This document shows positions 1-7,574 of a DNA stretch of 8,750 bases, in pieces. Source of the DNA: JAKPQD01 sp029572965 (lineage in GTDB: Bacteria > Bacteroidota > Bacteroidia > Bacteroidales > DTGW01). Location of the stretch: NCBI GenBank assembly GCA_035374585.1, contig DAOSPF010000104.1, positions 1-8,750 on the forward strand. The letters run 5' to 3'. Made by a program: the position numbers and the translations under genes. Within the stretch, counting starts at the first letter, position 1. Each line of letters begins with the position of its first letter. The notes beneath the pieces are model-generated. The model was given only the letters and a program-made list of their open reading frames with translations. It did not search any database and was not told the origin of the DNA.

Positions 1-65
1 GTTGAGAATCCTAAGTATCATTGACTTGAAAATTCAAAGAGAATATACCTTAAGTAAATAATTTG

Positions 66-1199
66 CTAATTTTTCAAGTACCTTTCCAGCCTGTCCAATC
101 CTTCTTTCAGGTTTTCCAATGAATTGGCATACGAGAACCTTACAAAACCTTCGCCACGGCTACCAAAATCCGTTCCGGGAGTAATGCCAACATGGGCATT
201 CTCTAATACTTCAAATGCAAACTGATAGGCGTTATTGGTAAATTTGCCGGCATCGGCAAAGATATAAAATGCACCCTGCGGCTCAGTCTCAATAATAAAG
301 CCCATAGCCCTGAGACGAGAAATCATGTAAACACGGCGCTCATTGTACACCTGTCTCATCGAGTTTACATCTTCCTCAGCGCTTTTTAATGCTGCAATAG
401 CTGCATATTGCGACACCGAAGGAGCACAGATAAAAAGGTTTTGCTGCAAAATTTGTAAAGAACGAATGTATTTCTTTGGAGCAATAAGATATCCTAACCG
501 AAGCCCGGTCATAGCAAAACGTTTGGAGAAACCACTTACCACAAAAGCTTCATTGGTAAACTCCAGAATGCTCCTTGTCTTGCCCTCATACACCAAACCA
601 TGATAAATCTCATCCGAGATAATTGGAATACCAGTTTTTACAAGCCCTTCAAAAACCTCATCCTTGATAAGTACCCCGCAAGGATTCATCGGAGAATTGA
701 TAAACATTGCACGAGTCTTGTCCGTCTTAGCTTTCAGCACTTCATTTATATCAAACTGAAATCCATTATGGGCACTCAGCGGAACATCAACCGGAATGGC
801 ATGACAGGCAAGGGCAAAATTGCGATAACAAGCATATCCCGGATTAGAAACAAGCACTTCATCACCTGTGTTGCACAAAAGCATCAGCAGCGTAAGTATT
901 GCAGGAGATGAACCTGATGTAAGTATTATACATTCAGGGTCAACAGTAACATTGTATTCTTTTTTGTAAAAACGAGCCAACTCATCTCGAAGCTCGGGCA
1001 TCCCAAGCGAATGAGTATAATGCGTATAGCCTTCAGCAACAGCCTTTATTGAAGCTTCTGAAACGCAAACAGGAACAGAGAAATCGGGTTCACCAACTTC
1101 CATGTGTATAATGTTGATGCCGCGTTTTTCCATTTCCTGCGCCTTTTCGAGCACTTCCATGACGATAAACGGGCTCATCTTATCAATAGTAGGATTCAT
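66..1199 (-). CDS. Class I/II PLP-dependent aminotransferase
   Basis: This 377-residue protein has the full fold-type I aminotransferase layout, so it should transfer an amino group between an amino acid and a 2-oxo acid in the cytoplasm. Visible landmarks are MEVGEPDF (34-41), the Tyr that stacks on or near the cofactor (Tyr122), Asn172 in NSPMNPCG, Asp196 and Tyr199 in SDEIYHG, the Schiff-base Lys226 in SGFSKRFAMTG, Arg234 (phosphate side) and Arg354 in FVRFSYA, which binds the substrate alpha-carboxylate. Length is normal for the family (about 370-400). The start is an ATG; an alternative at Met8 would cut into the conserved N-terminal arm. It is separated from the exporter genes by 326 bases, so it is probably transcribed separately; the stop is TAG. 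No biosynthetic neighbour identifies the substrate, and aspartate-, alanine- or aromatic-type activity are all possible. The family is certain; the substrate is not. Confidence 0.93.
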   Translation of the reverse strand: MNPTIDKMSPFIVMEVLEKAQEMEKRGINIIHMEVGEPDFSVPVCVSEASIKAVAEGYTHYTHSLGMPELRDELARFYKKEYNVTVDPECIILTSGSSPAILTLLMLLCNTGDEVLVSNPGYACYRNFALACHAIPVDVPLSAHNGFQFDINEVLKAKTDKTRAMFINSPMNPCGVLIKDEVFEGLVKTGIPIISDEIYHGLVYEGKTRSILEFTNEAFVVSGFSKRFAMTGLRLGYLIAPKKYIRSLQILQQNLFICAPSVSQYAAIAALKSAEEDVNSMRQVYNERRVYMISRLRAMGFIIETEPQGAFYIFADAGKFTNNAYQFAFEVLENAHVGITPGTDFGSRGEGFVRFSYANSLENLKEGLDRLERYLKN

Positions 1200-1228
1200 T
1201 GTAACAAAGTGATGGTAAAACGAAAGTG

Positions 1229-1236
1229 CAAATATC
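1229..1236 (-). promoter_or_regulatory. Weak -7-like box upstream of the aminotransferase
   Basis: On the minus strand this reads GATATTTG, one mismatch from the Bacteroidota -7 consensus TAnnTTTG. It lies 29 bases before the aminotransferase ATG, giving a leader of roughly 24 bases if used. I see no TTTG at the usual -33 distance, so it is only a candidate. Confidence 0.25.
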
Positions 1237-1283
1237 GGGTATTAGAAATAAAATGAACACGTTTTTATTGAGAAATGCTTGAT

Positions 1284-1344
1284 ATAAGAGCTTACAAGCT
1301 AAATGCAACTTTTTTATCGAAAAAAGTTGCTCAAAAACTCTTAT
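1284..1344 (-). repeat. Composite inverted repeat with perfect 11-bp inner stem; possible terminator
   Basis: The inner arms GCAACTTTTTT (1305-1315) and AAAAAAGTTGC (1320-1330) are perfect reverse complements around a 4-base loop. Outside them, ATAAGAG (1284-1290) and CTCTTAT (1338-1344) form a second 7-bp stem, separated from the inner one by an asymmetric internal loop of 14 and 7 bases. It lies about 180-240 bases beyond the exporter stop and 85-145 bases before the aminotransferase ATG. It could end exporter transcription, sit in the aminotransferase leader, or be a dispersed repeat. The stem is A/T-rich with only three G-C pairs in the inner part, so it is not a textbook intrinsic terminator. 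The inverted repeat itself is certain; its role is inferred. Confidence 0.6.
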
Positions 1345-1525
1345 CGCCTTAACTCTTTCACCCTCGAAGCCTTGTAATGTTGCAATATGCAAAAACAGGA
1401 GTGTTAGGCTTCTCGGCCGAAATCGAACAAAAAGGCGATGAAAAGGAATTATTTTTAATGCTCCGCAGACTTTGTTTTAAAGTCACTTCAGAACAATACG
1501 CAGAATCTTCTAAAAACAGAATAAC

Positions 1526-3286
1526 TCAGCTTGCACGTTTTCCGTGTAGCAGCATATTTACCGCATCTTCCAAAGAGCCAGCTGGGGTTACCTTTCCAGA
1601 GTTGACAAAAAAGATTTCATCGGCATTTTCAATGGTATTAAGCCTGTGAGCAATAACAACGCGTGTTGTAGAAGCCGGGAGTTTCAACAGTATGTCAGAT
1701 AGCAGCTTCTCGGTAATGGTATCAATATTGGCCGTGGCTTCATCCAGGATTATCAGTTCAGGCTTACGAAGCACTGCACGCATAAAGGCTATCAACTGTT
1801 TTTGTCCAAGACTGATGGAATCTCCAGTGGTAAACACCTGAGTATCTAAACCTTGCTCGAAACGTCCTAAAAGGGTTTCTAAGCCTGACTCATGAATAAG
1901 CTTAGCTAATTGACCGTTGGTATATGCCTGTAAGTTTTCATTTCCGTATAAGATATTTTCCCGAACAGTTCCGGAAAAGAGAAATGGCTCTTGCAAAATA
2001 AAACCAATCTTTCGCGTCCGCTCATCTGCTTCGAACGAGCGAATGTCGCGCCCTTCAAGAAGCACATGACCTTTGCTGGTATCGTACAAACGAGCTATCA
2101 ACGAAGCCATAGTTGTTTTTCCACCACCAGTAGGGCCTACAAAAGCATAGGTCTTTCCCCTTTCTAACTTAATATTGATATGGTGCAACACCTCTTTGCC
2201 ATTGGGATAGGTAAACGAAACATCGCGAAACTCAATATATGCAGGATTTTCTTCCTGAACTTTATTTTCAACAACGGTAAGGTTGTTTTCCAGATTTAGG
2301 ATTTTACGAATTCTGTCCCAGCCTGCCATAGCAACCTGAAAGTTTGCCCAAAGTCCTGCCAGATGGCGGAGCGGAAAATAAAAATTATTGACATAAGCAA
2401 TAAAGCCGATTAGCAAACCAATGGTAAACGCTCCCTTAGTAATAAGGTATATTCCCAGTCCAAGAACGATCAACTGACCGATATTGGCGGCAAAGCTATA
2501 TACCGGCAGGTAAATATTATTGGAAATACCAGCATCTACGGAAGTTTTATAATTATCCTCGTTAGCTTCCTCAAATTTCTTGCGAAAATAATCTCTACGG
2601 TTGAATGCTACTATAACCTTATAATTGTCGAGGCTTTCCTGCACTTCACCACTAAGAGCCCCAACACTTTTAAGGTTCAAAGCATTGCGGCGTTTCACCC
2701 AAGGCGATGTGGACTTTGTAAAAATCCAAATTAATACAGCTGGCACCAATGCAGCTAATCCAAGCGGAAAATTCAGCGTAAGCAAAAATATTGCAGAGCC
2801 CAGCATAGTAATTATGTTACCAATAAATTGCATCAACGATTGCGAAAAGAATATATTGAGCTTATCAGTATCATTGTTGATACGCGAAATCAAATCGCCG
2901 GCTTTGTTCTGGTGAAAGAAATCAACAGGCAGGCTTTGCAACTTATTGAACACGGCATTTCGTAGGCTAAACAGCATACGCTGGCCTACTCCACCCATCA
3001 AAATCATTTGTAAGTAATTAGCCCCAAAAGCAACAATGTAGATTGCCAGCAAAATAAGAGCATTTAGCATGATACCATGATAATTTTTGGCCGCCACATA
3101 AGTGTCAATCGTATGGGCAATGAAATAAGGGCCAAAAAGACTTAAAAAAGCGTTTAGGATAATGAAGAAAAAGGCAAACCAAAGCGTTTTTTTCTCTTCT
3201 TTGATAAGCGCTAAAAACATTTTCAGCGAGGAAAAAGTAGAAGCATTCTTTCCTTCTTCCTTTTGTTTATTGAGATTATAGTTCAT
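1526..3286 (-). CDS. Heterodimeric ABC exporter half, second subunit (TMD-NBD, catalytic-site side)
   Basis: This is a half-size ABC exporter of 586 residues: an N-terminal six-helix membrane domain (about 35-310), then an ATPase domain (about 350-580). Motifs are Walker A GPTGGGKTT (384-392), Q-loop Gln432, Walker B LIILDEAT (511-518) with catalytic Glu516, and H-loop His547. The signature is degenerate: SISLGQKQ instead of LSGGQ (Leu493 replaces the first Gly). The upstream partner has the reverse pattern, so this subunit supplies the intact catalytic residues of the productive ATP site. I chose ATG 3286, which overlaps the partner's stop by 11 bases, a usual sign of translational coupling. 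An in-frame start at 3370 would add 28 residues lying wholly inside the partner gene and lacking export-domain features. The substrate (drug, lipid or peptide) cannot be told from sequence; resemblance to multidrug exporters is inference. Confidence 0.92.
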   Translation of the reverse strand: MNYNLNKQKEEGKNASTFSSLKMFLALIKEEKKTLWFAFFFIILNAFLSLFGPYFIAHTIDTYVAAKNYHGIMLNALILLAIYIVAFGANYLQMILMGGVGQRMLFSLRNAVFNKLQSLPVDFFHQNKAGDLISRINNDTDKLNIFFSQSLMQFIGNIITMLGSAIFLLTLNFPLGLAALVPAVLIWIFTKSTSPWVKRRNALNLKSVGALSGEVQESLDNYKVIVAFNRRDYFRKKFEEANEDNYKTSVDAGISNNIYLPVYSFAANIGQLIVLGLGIYLITKGAFTIGLLIGFIAYVNNFYFPLRHLAGLWANFQVAMAGWDRIRKILNLENNLTVVENKVQEENPAYIEFRDVSFTYPNGKEVLHHINIKLERGKTYAFVGPTGGGKTTMASLIARLYDTSKGHVLLEGRDIRSFEADERTRKIGFILQEPFLFSGTVRENILYGNENLQAYTNGQLAKLIHESGLETLLGRFEQGLDTQVFTTGDSISLGQKQLIAFMRAVLRKPELIILDEATANIDTITEKLLSDILLKLPASTTRVVIAHRLNTIENADEIFFVNSGKVTPAGSLEDAVNMLLHGKRAS

Positions 3287-5024
3287 AATGGCTTGTACTT
3301 CTTTGTGAATTATAGACCTGAACGTACTCAGGACAAGTTTCGAGCAATTCTTTGTGGGTACCTTCTGCAATAATTTCGCCTTCCATCAGCAAAACTATCT
3401 TTTCAAAATGCTTGATAGAAGCTATTTTCTGGGTTACAGAAACAATGGTAATGTGAGGGTAATTATTTTCGATATTGCACAGAATCTTGTTTTCCGTTTT
3501 TCGGTCAATGCGGGCAGTAAAGTCGTCCAGCAAGAGGATTTTCGGCTCAAGTACTAATGCCCTGGCTAGCATGATACGCTGTTTCTGGCCTCCAGAAAGG
3601 TTTGAGCCCCGCTCAGAAACTACAGTATCCAATTTTGCAGGCAAAGTATCGACAAACTCTTTCAACTCAGCCGTTTCTATAGCCTTCTGAATGGCTTCTT
3701 CTGACGCTTCACCACTAAAGGCAATATTTTCGCGCAAGCTAAGGTTGAAAATCACGCTATCTTGAAAAACTATGCCAATTTGTTTATAAAATGTATTACA
3801 ATCGTATGTGTCTATTGATTTTCCGTCAAAAAGAATTTTTCCCGAAGCAGGTTTAATAATATTTGAAAGAAGGTAAAGCAACTGACTTTTGCCAGCAGCA
3901 GTAGGCCCAATGATGGCAGTATGACTTTTTGCACCAACCACAAAGCTTACATTCTTTAGCACTGGCTTATCACCATAGTTCAACGACACTTCCTGTATTT
4001 CGATTTTTCCCGTAAGGGTACTTTCATCTTTTCCTTCTGCAACAATTACTGGAGCATTTAACACCTCTGAAATTCTTCTGTACGAAGCCGAAGCCTGGGC
4101 TATAATATTGCTCATAAAGCCAATCATGAGTATTGGAAAGATGAGCAAGGCCAGATAACTATAAAATGCTGCAAAATCGCCAACAGACATAGAACCCTGC
4201 ACCACAAAATGCCCGCCAAGGGCAAGAATAACAATAACCGCTATGTTTGAAACAAAGACAATGATTGGAATTAACCAGGCAAACATACGTAAAATAGCCA
4301 TGCCAATATCACGTGCAGAAGTATTGACGGTCAGGAACTTTTCAAACTCAATACTTTGCGAGTTGATAACCCTGATAAGTGAAGAGCCCATGATACTTTC
4401 GTTAATAGTTCTATTCAAACGGTCAATATTCTCACGGCTTCTCTTAAACTGCACCTTCACTTTTCCCAGCACAAAAAAGAATGTTCCTCCAATAATCGGA
4501 ATAATAGCAAGTATAGGTAATGCCAGCTTCCAATTGAGATGGATAATAATCACGCTGATAGCAATAATGACAAAAAACGATGAAATTATAGTTGCAACGG
4601 CCTGCGAAACAAACATCTTTATCGAATCAACATCTGAAGTAAGATTGGTAAGCAATTTAGAAGGATTGGCTTTGAGAACATAAGAATAACTTTGCTGCGA
4701 AATCTTGTCGGATATTTTTGCACGCAGGTCTTTAGCCACTTTTTCTGAAGCGTAGGTTTGTAAAATACTTTGCAGGTAAGTAAAAATAAAAATGAGGGAT
4801 GACGCAACTAAAAAACTTATTACAAGCGTTTTCAGACTGTAGTTCCCAGCATTATATGAATCTATGGTAGATGCAATAATTTTTGGCAGTACAAGGTTGA
4901 CTCCATTTCCAACGAGTGCGGCTATTACCAAACCTATAATCCAAATCTTGTAAGGCTTTAATATTGAAAACATGTTGGGGCTCCCTTTTGAAACGCCATT
5001 TCTTGCAGTGTCTTTTTTCTTCAT
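3276..5024 (-). CDS. Heterodimeric ABC exporter half, first subunit (TMD-NBD, degenerate-site side)
   Basis: This 582-residue inner-membrane half-transporter has six predicted helices (about 25-305) and a C-terminal ATPase domain. It has Walker A GPTAAGKS (373-380), Q-loop Gln421 and a canonical NLSGGQ signature (475-480). Its catalytic residues are altered: the Walker B Glu is Asp501 (LLLDDFT) and the H-loop His is Gln532 (SVTQK). In heterodimeric exporters such as LmrCD or TM287/288, one subunit carries just such a non-hydrolysing site while lending its good signature to the partner, and the next gene fits that partner. The frame could open at a TTG at 5048, but ATG 5024 has a purine-rich GAGAAAAG just upstream and lies a suitable distance from a -7-like box, so I prefer it; Met18 (4973) is a less likely alternative. 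It is the first gene of a two-gene operon, 114 bases after the uvrB stop. The substrate is unknown. Confidence 0.92.
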   Translation of the reverse strand: MKKKDTARNGVSKGSPNMFSILKPYKIWIIGLVIAALVGNGVNLVLPKIIASTIDSYNAGNYSLKTLVISFLVASSLIFIFTYLQSILQTYASEKVAKDLRAKISDKISQQSYSYVLKANPSKLLTNLTSDVDSIKMFVSQAVATIISSFFVIIAISVIIIHLNWKLALPILAIIPIIGGTFFFVLGKVKVQFKRSRENIDRLNRTINESIMGSSLIRVINSQSIEFEKFLTVNTSARDIGMAILRMFAWLIPIIVFVSNIAVIVILALGGHFVVQGSMSVGDFAAFYSYLALLIFPILMIGFMSNIIAQASASYRRISEVLNAPVIVAEGKDESTLTGKIEIQEVSLNYGDKPVLKNVSFVVGAKSHTAIIGPTAAGKSQLLYLLSNIIKPASGKILFDGKSIDTYDCNTFYKQIGIVFQDSVIFNLSLRENIAFSGEASEEAIQKAIETAELKEFVDTLPAKLDTVVSERGSNLSGGQKQRIMLARALVLEPKILLLDDFTARIDRKTENKILCNIENNYPHITIVSVTQKIASIKHFEKIVLLMEGEIIAEGTHKELLETCPEYVQVYNSQRSTSHYEL

Positions 5025-5050
5025 CTTACTTTTCTCAACTTTCAACAAAA

Positions 5051-5058
5051 CAAATTAA
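5051..5058 (-). promoter_or_regulatory. Candidate -7 box for the exporter operon
   Basis: The minus strand reads TTAATTTG, one mismatch from TAnnTTTG. Transcription would begin around 5045, giving a leader of about 21 bases before ATG 5024 and excluding the upstream TTG at 5048. A TTTG at 5083-5086 could be a -33 element, but the 24-base spacer is longer than the usual 19 or so. Confidence 0.35.
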
Positions 5059-5082
5059 TCCCGGTTTTGTGGATTTCGTAAA

Positions 5083-5108
5083 CAAAATTTCGGCAAGATG
5101 CCATTTTG
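5083..5108 (-). terminator. Possible uvrB terminator hairpin
   Basis: CAAAAT (5083-5088) pairs with ATTTTG (5103-5108), and GGCA (5092-5095) pairs with TGCC (5099-5102), leaving a 3-base loop and a 3-base bulge: ten pairs in all. It begins 30 bases after the uvrB stop and is followed on the minus strand by TTTAC, only a short U-run. Position favours a terminator; the weak U-tract argues against it. Confidence 0.3.
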
Positions 5109-5138
5109 CGGCGGTCAATAAGCTTTTATGGATTATGG

Positions 5139-7151
5139 TTATTTTTTAGTATCCAAAATCTTTTGTAAAGCGTACATTTCATCGCGATAACGGGCAGCTT
5201 CAAGAAAATCAAGCTCTTTGGCGGCAGCTTCCATTGACTTCTTAGCTTTATCAATAGCTTTCTGCAAGGCCTTTTTGTCCATATACTGAACCAATGGGTC
5301 AGCAGCAACGTCTGTTTCATCAACATCCATATACGCCTTGACCGTCCTGTTCTTGTCCAAAGTGGTCATAATAGAATTAACTGCTCTCACCACCTGACGA
5401 GGAACAAGCCCATTCTGTTCGTTATATTTCAACTGCTTTTCGCGACGACGGTTTGTTTCGTCAATAGTGCGCTGCATACTTTCGGTTATCTTATCAGCAT
5501 ACATGATAACCCTGCCGTTGATGTTACGGGCAGCACGTCCTGCAGTTTGCGTCAATGAACGTTCTGAGCGGAGAAAGCCTTCCTTATCCGCATCAATAAT
5601 GGCAACCAACGAAACTTCTGGCAGGTCGAGCCCTTCACGCAAAAGGTTTACACCTATAAGTACATCGTAATGCCCGTTGCGCAAGTTTTCCATAATTTTA
5701 ACACGCTCAAGCGTATCTACATCTGAGTGTATATATTGGCAACGGATTCCTTTTTTTGTCAGATAATCAGTAAGCTCTTCGGCCATGCGTTTTGTGAGTG
5801 TAGTAACCAGTACACGTTCATCTTTTGTAGCACAAGTGTTAATCTCGCCTATCAAGTTATCAATCTGGTTAAGGCTTGGACGCACTTCAATAATTGGATC
5901 AAGCACTCCCGTAGGGCGTATCACCTGGTCAACTATCACACCTCCTGATTTTTCGAGTTCATATTCAGCAGGAGTGGCGCTAACATATATGGTTTGAGGG
6001 GTTAGCGCTTCAAACTCTTCAAATTTCAGCGGCCTGTTGTCAATAGCAGCAGGTAACCTAAAGCCATACTCAACCAACGTCTTCTTTCGAGAATTATCTC
6101 CGCCATACATTGCCCTGATTTGGGGTATTGTAACATGGCTTTCATCAATAACCATCAGAAAATCTTCAGGGAAATAATCAATCAAACAGAATGGCCTGGT
6201 CCCAGCCTTACGGCCATCGAAATAACGAGAGTAATTCTCGATACCCGGGCAGTATCCAAGTTCTTTAATCATCTCTATGTCATACGTCACACGGTCTTCA
6301 ATACGTTTAGCCTCCAGATTCTTGCCCTGGTTCTTGAAATATTGGACCTGCATCATCATGTCTTCCTGAATTTCCTTGATAGCACCGTGTATCCTTTCTT
6401 GTGTAGTCACAAAAATATTGGCCGGATATATCATGGCATGATCCATTGGCTCTATAGAGAGGCCGTTTATTGGGTCAAACGACTCAATACTTTCAACTTC
6501 ATCGCCCCAAAATGTGATGCGATAAGCCATATCGCTATATGGAAGGGATATGTCAACAGTGTCTCCTCTGACCCTGAATGTGCCCCGCTTGAATTCCACC
6601 TCATTGCGCGAATATAAGCTTTCTACAAGCTTTCGCAGAAACTGGTTTCGTCCAACGTTTTGACCAACGGTGATTTTTACAATATTACTATGAAAATCCT
6701 CCGGATTTCCAATGCCATAAAGGCATGAAACAGACGATACCACGATCACATCTTTCCTTCCAGAAAGTAGTGCTGAAGTAGCACTCAAGCGTAGTTTTTC
6801 CAACTCATCATTAATAGAAAGGTCTTTCTCAATATAAGTATCTGTAACTGGCAGATATGCCTCAGGTTGGAAATAGTCGTAATACGAAACGAAGTATTCA
6901 ACAAGGTTATTTGGGAAAAAAGATTTGAACTCCCCGTAAAGCTGGGCGGCCAGGGTTTTATTATGGCTTAGTATCAGCGTGGGGCGTTGTACCTTTTCAA
7001 TTACATTGGCTATTGTAAAGGTTTTCCCGGAACCTGTAACCCCAAGTAAAACTTGAAATTTGTCACCATTATTTATACCTTGAACTAAGCGGGAAATTGC
7101 TTCAGGCTGATCACCTGTGGGAGTATAATCGCTGACAATCTTGAAATCCAT
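5139..7151 (-). CDS. uvrB: Excinuclease ABC subunit B (UvrB)
   Basis: UvrB is the central protein of cytoplasmic nucleotide excision repair: it is loaded on damaged DNA by UvrA, verifies the lesion and recruits UvrC for incision. Counting from ATG 7151 the protein has 670 residues (E. coli UvrB has 673). It shows Walker A GVTGSGKT (37-44), the damage-probing beta-hairpin beginning YYDYFQPEAYLP (90-101), the Walker B/DExH-type motif DESH (336-339), helicase motif VI QTAGRAARN (535-543) and a C-terminal UVR domain with LDFLEAARYRDEM (about 647-659) for UvrC contact. The frame also has an ATG at 7166, but the near-consensus promoter would start transcription only two or three bases before it. 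Moreover, UvrB homologues usually begin close to the MDFKIVSDYTPTGDQPEAI segment, so I prefer 7151. No SOS-type operator is recognisable. No uvrA or uvrC lies in the window, which is normal because these genes are usually scattered. Confidence 0.97.
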   Translation of the reverse strand: MDFKIVSDYTPTGDQPEAISRLVQGINNGDKFQVLLGVTGSGKTFTIANVIEKVQRPTLILSHNKTLAAQLYGEFKSFFPNNLVEYFVSYYDYFQPEAYLPVTDTYIEKDLSINDELEKLRLSATSALLSGRKDVIVVSSVSCLYGIGNPEDFHSNIVKITVGQNVGRNQFLRKLVESLYSRNEVEFKRGTFRVRGDTVDISLPYSDMAYRITFWGDEVESIESFDPINGLSIEPMDHAMIYPANIFVTTQERIHGAIKEIQEDMMMQVQYFKNQGKNLEAKRIEDRVTYDIEMIKELGYCPGIENYSRYFDGRKAGTRPFCLIDYFPEDFLMVIDESHVTIPQIRAMYGGDNSRKKTLVEYGFRLPAAIDNRPLKFEEFEALTPQTIYVSATPAEYELEKSGGVIVDQVIRPTGVLDPIIEVRPSLNQIDNLIGEINTCATKDERVLVTTLTKRMAEELTDYLTKKGIRCQYIHSDVDTLERVKIMENLRNGHYDVLIGVNLLREGLDLPEVSLVAIIDADKEGFLRSERSLTQTAGRAARNINGRVIMYADKITESMQRTIDETNRRREKQLKYNEQNGLVPRQVVRAVNSIMTTLDKNRTVKAYMDVDETDVAADPLVQYMDKKALQKAIDKAKKSMEAAAKELDFLEAARYRDEMYALQKILDTKK

Positions 7152-7173
7152 AGGATACAAATTCATTACCCGA

Positions 7174-7181
7174 CAAAGGTA
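7174..7181 (-). promoter_or_regulatory. uvrB promoter, exact TAnnTTTG -7 box
   Basis: The minus strand reads TACCTTTG, an exact match to the Bacteroidota -7 consensus. It lies in the short gap between the response regulator stop (7212) and uvrB. The start of transcription should fall near 7168, leaving about 17 leader bases before ATG 7151 but almost none before ATG 7166. No clear -33 TTTG is present at the expected spacing, only T-rich sequence, so the call rests on one box. Confidence 0.5.
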
Positions 7182-7211
7182 GTGAATATACGTTTGCCTT
7201 ATGAAGAAAAA

Positions 7212-7574
7212 CTATAAGTTTTCGAGGCAGGTTTCAATCTCAGTAGTGCCAAATGGTTTGCAAAAATACTTATAAATACGTCCATCTTCGATGGCCCGAG
7301 AAATTTCAGGAGTGAGGCCAGAACCTGTTAGGATAATATATTTTACCAGCGGGAAACGGTTTTTGGCAATGGTGACAAATTCTATCCCGTCCATCACGGG
7401 CATTTTCATATCGCACACTGCAGCAACTACTTCAGGCTCGTGGGTTAATACTTCAATGGCCTGAGAGCCTGAAAGTGCAGTGAGTACGTGATACTTCCGG
7501 CTGAAATTTATAGCAAATAGCTGAAGGTTTATAGGTTCGTCATCGATAAATAATACTTTTTTCTTGTCTGTCAT
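7212..7574 (-). CDS. Stand-alone receiver-domain response regulator (CheY-like)
   Basis: The 120-residue protein is one receiver domain with nothing after it. Its acidic pocket is Asp11-Asp12 (IDDEP), the phospho-acceptor is Asp55 (VCDMKMPVMDG), the switch residue is Thr83 (ILTG) and the conserved lysine is Lys106 (CKPFG), so it should be phosphorylatable. It has no DNA-binding, GGDEF, HD-GYP or other output domain, so it must act by binding a protein partner or by passing phosphate on in a relay. Its ATG overlaps the kinase stop TGA (ATGA), which makes the upstream histidine kinase its most likely phosphodonor. The region IEDGRIYKYFCKPF resembles receivers found in regulators with enzymatic outputs, but no such output is present here. 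The stop is TAG, about 60 bases before uvrB. Confidence 0.93.
   Translation of the reverse strand: MTDKKKVLFIDDEPINLQLFAINFSRKYHVLTALSGSQAIEVLTHEPEVVAAVCDMKMPVMDGIEFVTIAKNRFPLVKYIILTGSGLTPEISRAIEDGRIYKYFCKPFGTTEIETCLENL

Larger units (their letters stand above)
1200..1525. other. Intergenic gap of 326 bases, palindrome-rich, no convincing gene
   Basis: The gap separates the end of the second exporter gene (stop at 1526) from the aminotransferase start (1199). It contains a composite hairpin at 1284-1344 (listed separately), a short inverted repeat TTGCA-ATA-TGCAA at 1380-1392, and another, GACTTT-GTTTT-AAAGTC, at 1468-1484, which lies 42 bases after the exporter stop codon. The last could form a 6-bp RNA hairpin at the exporter 3' end, but no U-run follows it. 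Short open frames on both strands here match no family I recognise, and they run into neighbouring genes. Confidence 0.7.

Noticed and set aside
26..37. TTGAA-AA-TTCAA inverted repeat downstream of the aminotransferase
   Set aside because: Five A/T-rich pairs around two bases are expected by chance in this composition. It was not kept as a terminator.
1205..1212. TCACTTTG as a -7 box for the aminotransferase
   Set aside because: It lies so close to the ATG at 1199 that transcription would start at or inside the start codon, and it has a mismatch to the consensus.
1183..1392. A 69-codon open frame on the minus strand in the gap before the aminotransferase
   Set aside because: It spans the large palindrome, matches no family I recognise, has no evident ribosome site and overlaps the aminotransferase start by 17 bases. 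Its hydrophobic C-terminal part looks like chance translation of A/T-rich DNA.
1377..1649. A 90-codon open frame on the plus strand
   Set aside because: Its last 124 bases are antisense to the 3' end of the second exporter gene, and the remaining part shows no known domain. A convergent overlap of that size is unlikely to be a gene.
4243..4683. A 146-codon plus-strand open frame
   Set aside because: It is antisense to the membrane domain of the first exporter subunit; its content mirrors that gene's codons.
5022..5048. TTG at 5048 as start of the first exporter subunit
   Set aside because: ATG 5024 is preceded by a purine-rich stretch and fits the -7-like box; the eight extra residues from the TTG add no conserved feature.
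6120..6617. A 165-codon plus-strand open frame
   Set aside because: It lies wholly antisense to the strongly conserved uvrB coding sequence and has no recognisable domain.
7208..7222. AAAACT-ATA-AGTTTT inverted repeat as a terminator of the response regulator
   Set aside because: The stem is six mostly A-T pairs, overlaps the stop codon itself, and would be too weak to stop transcription.
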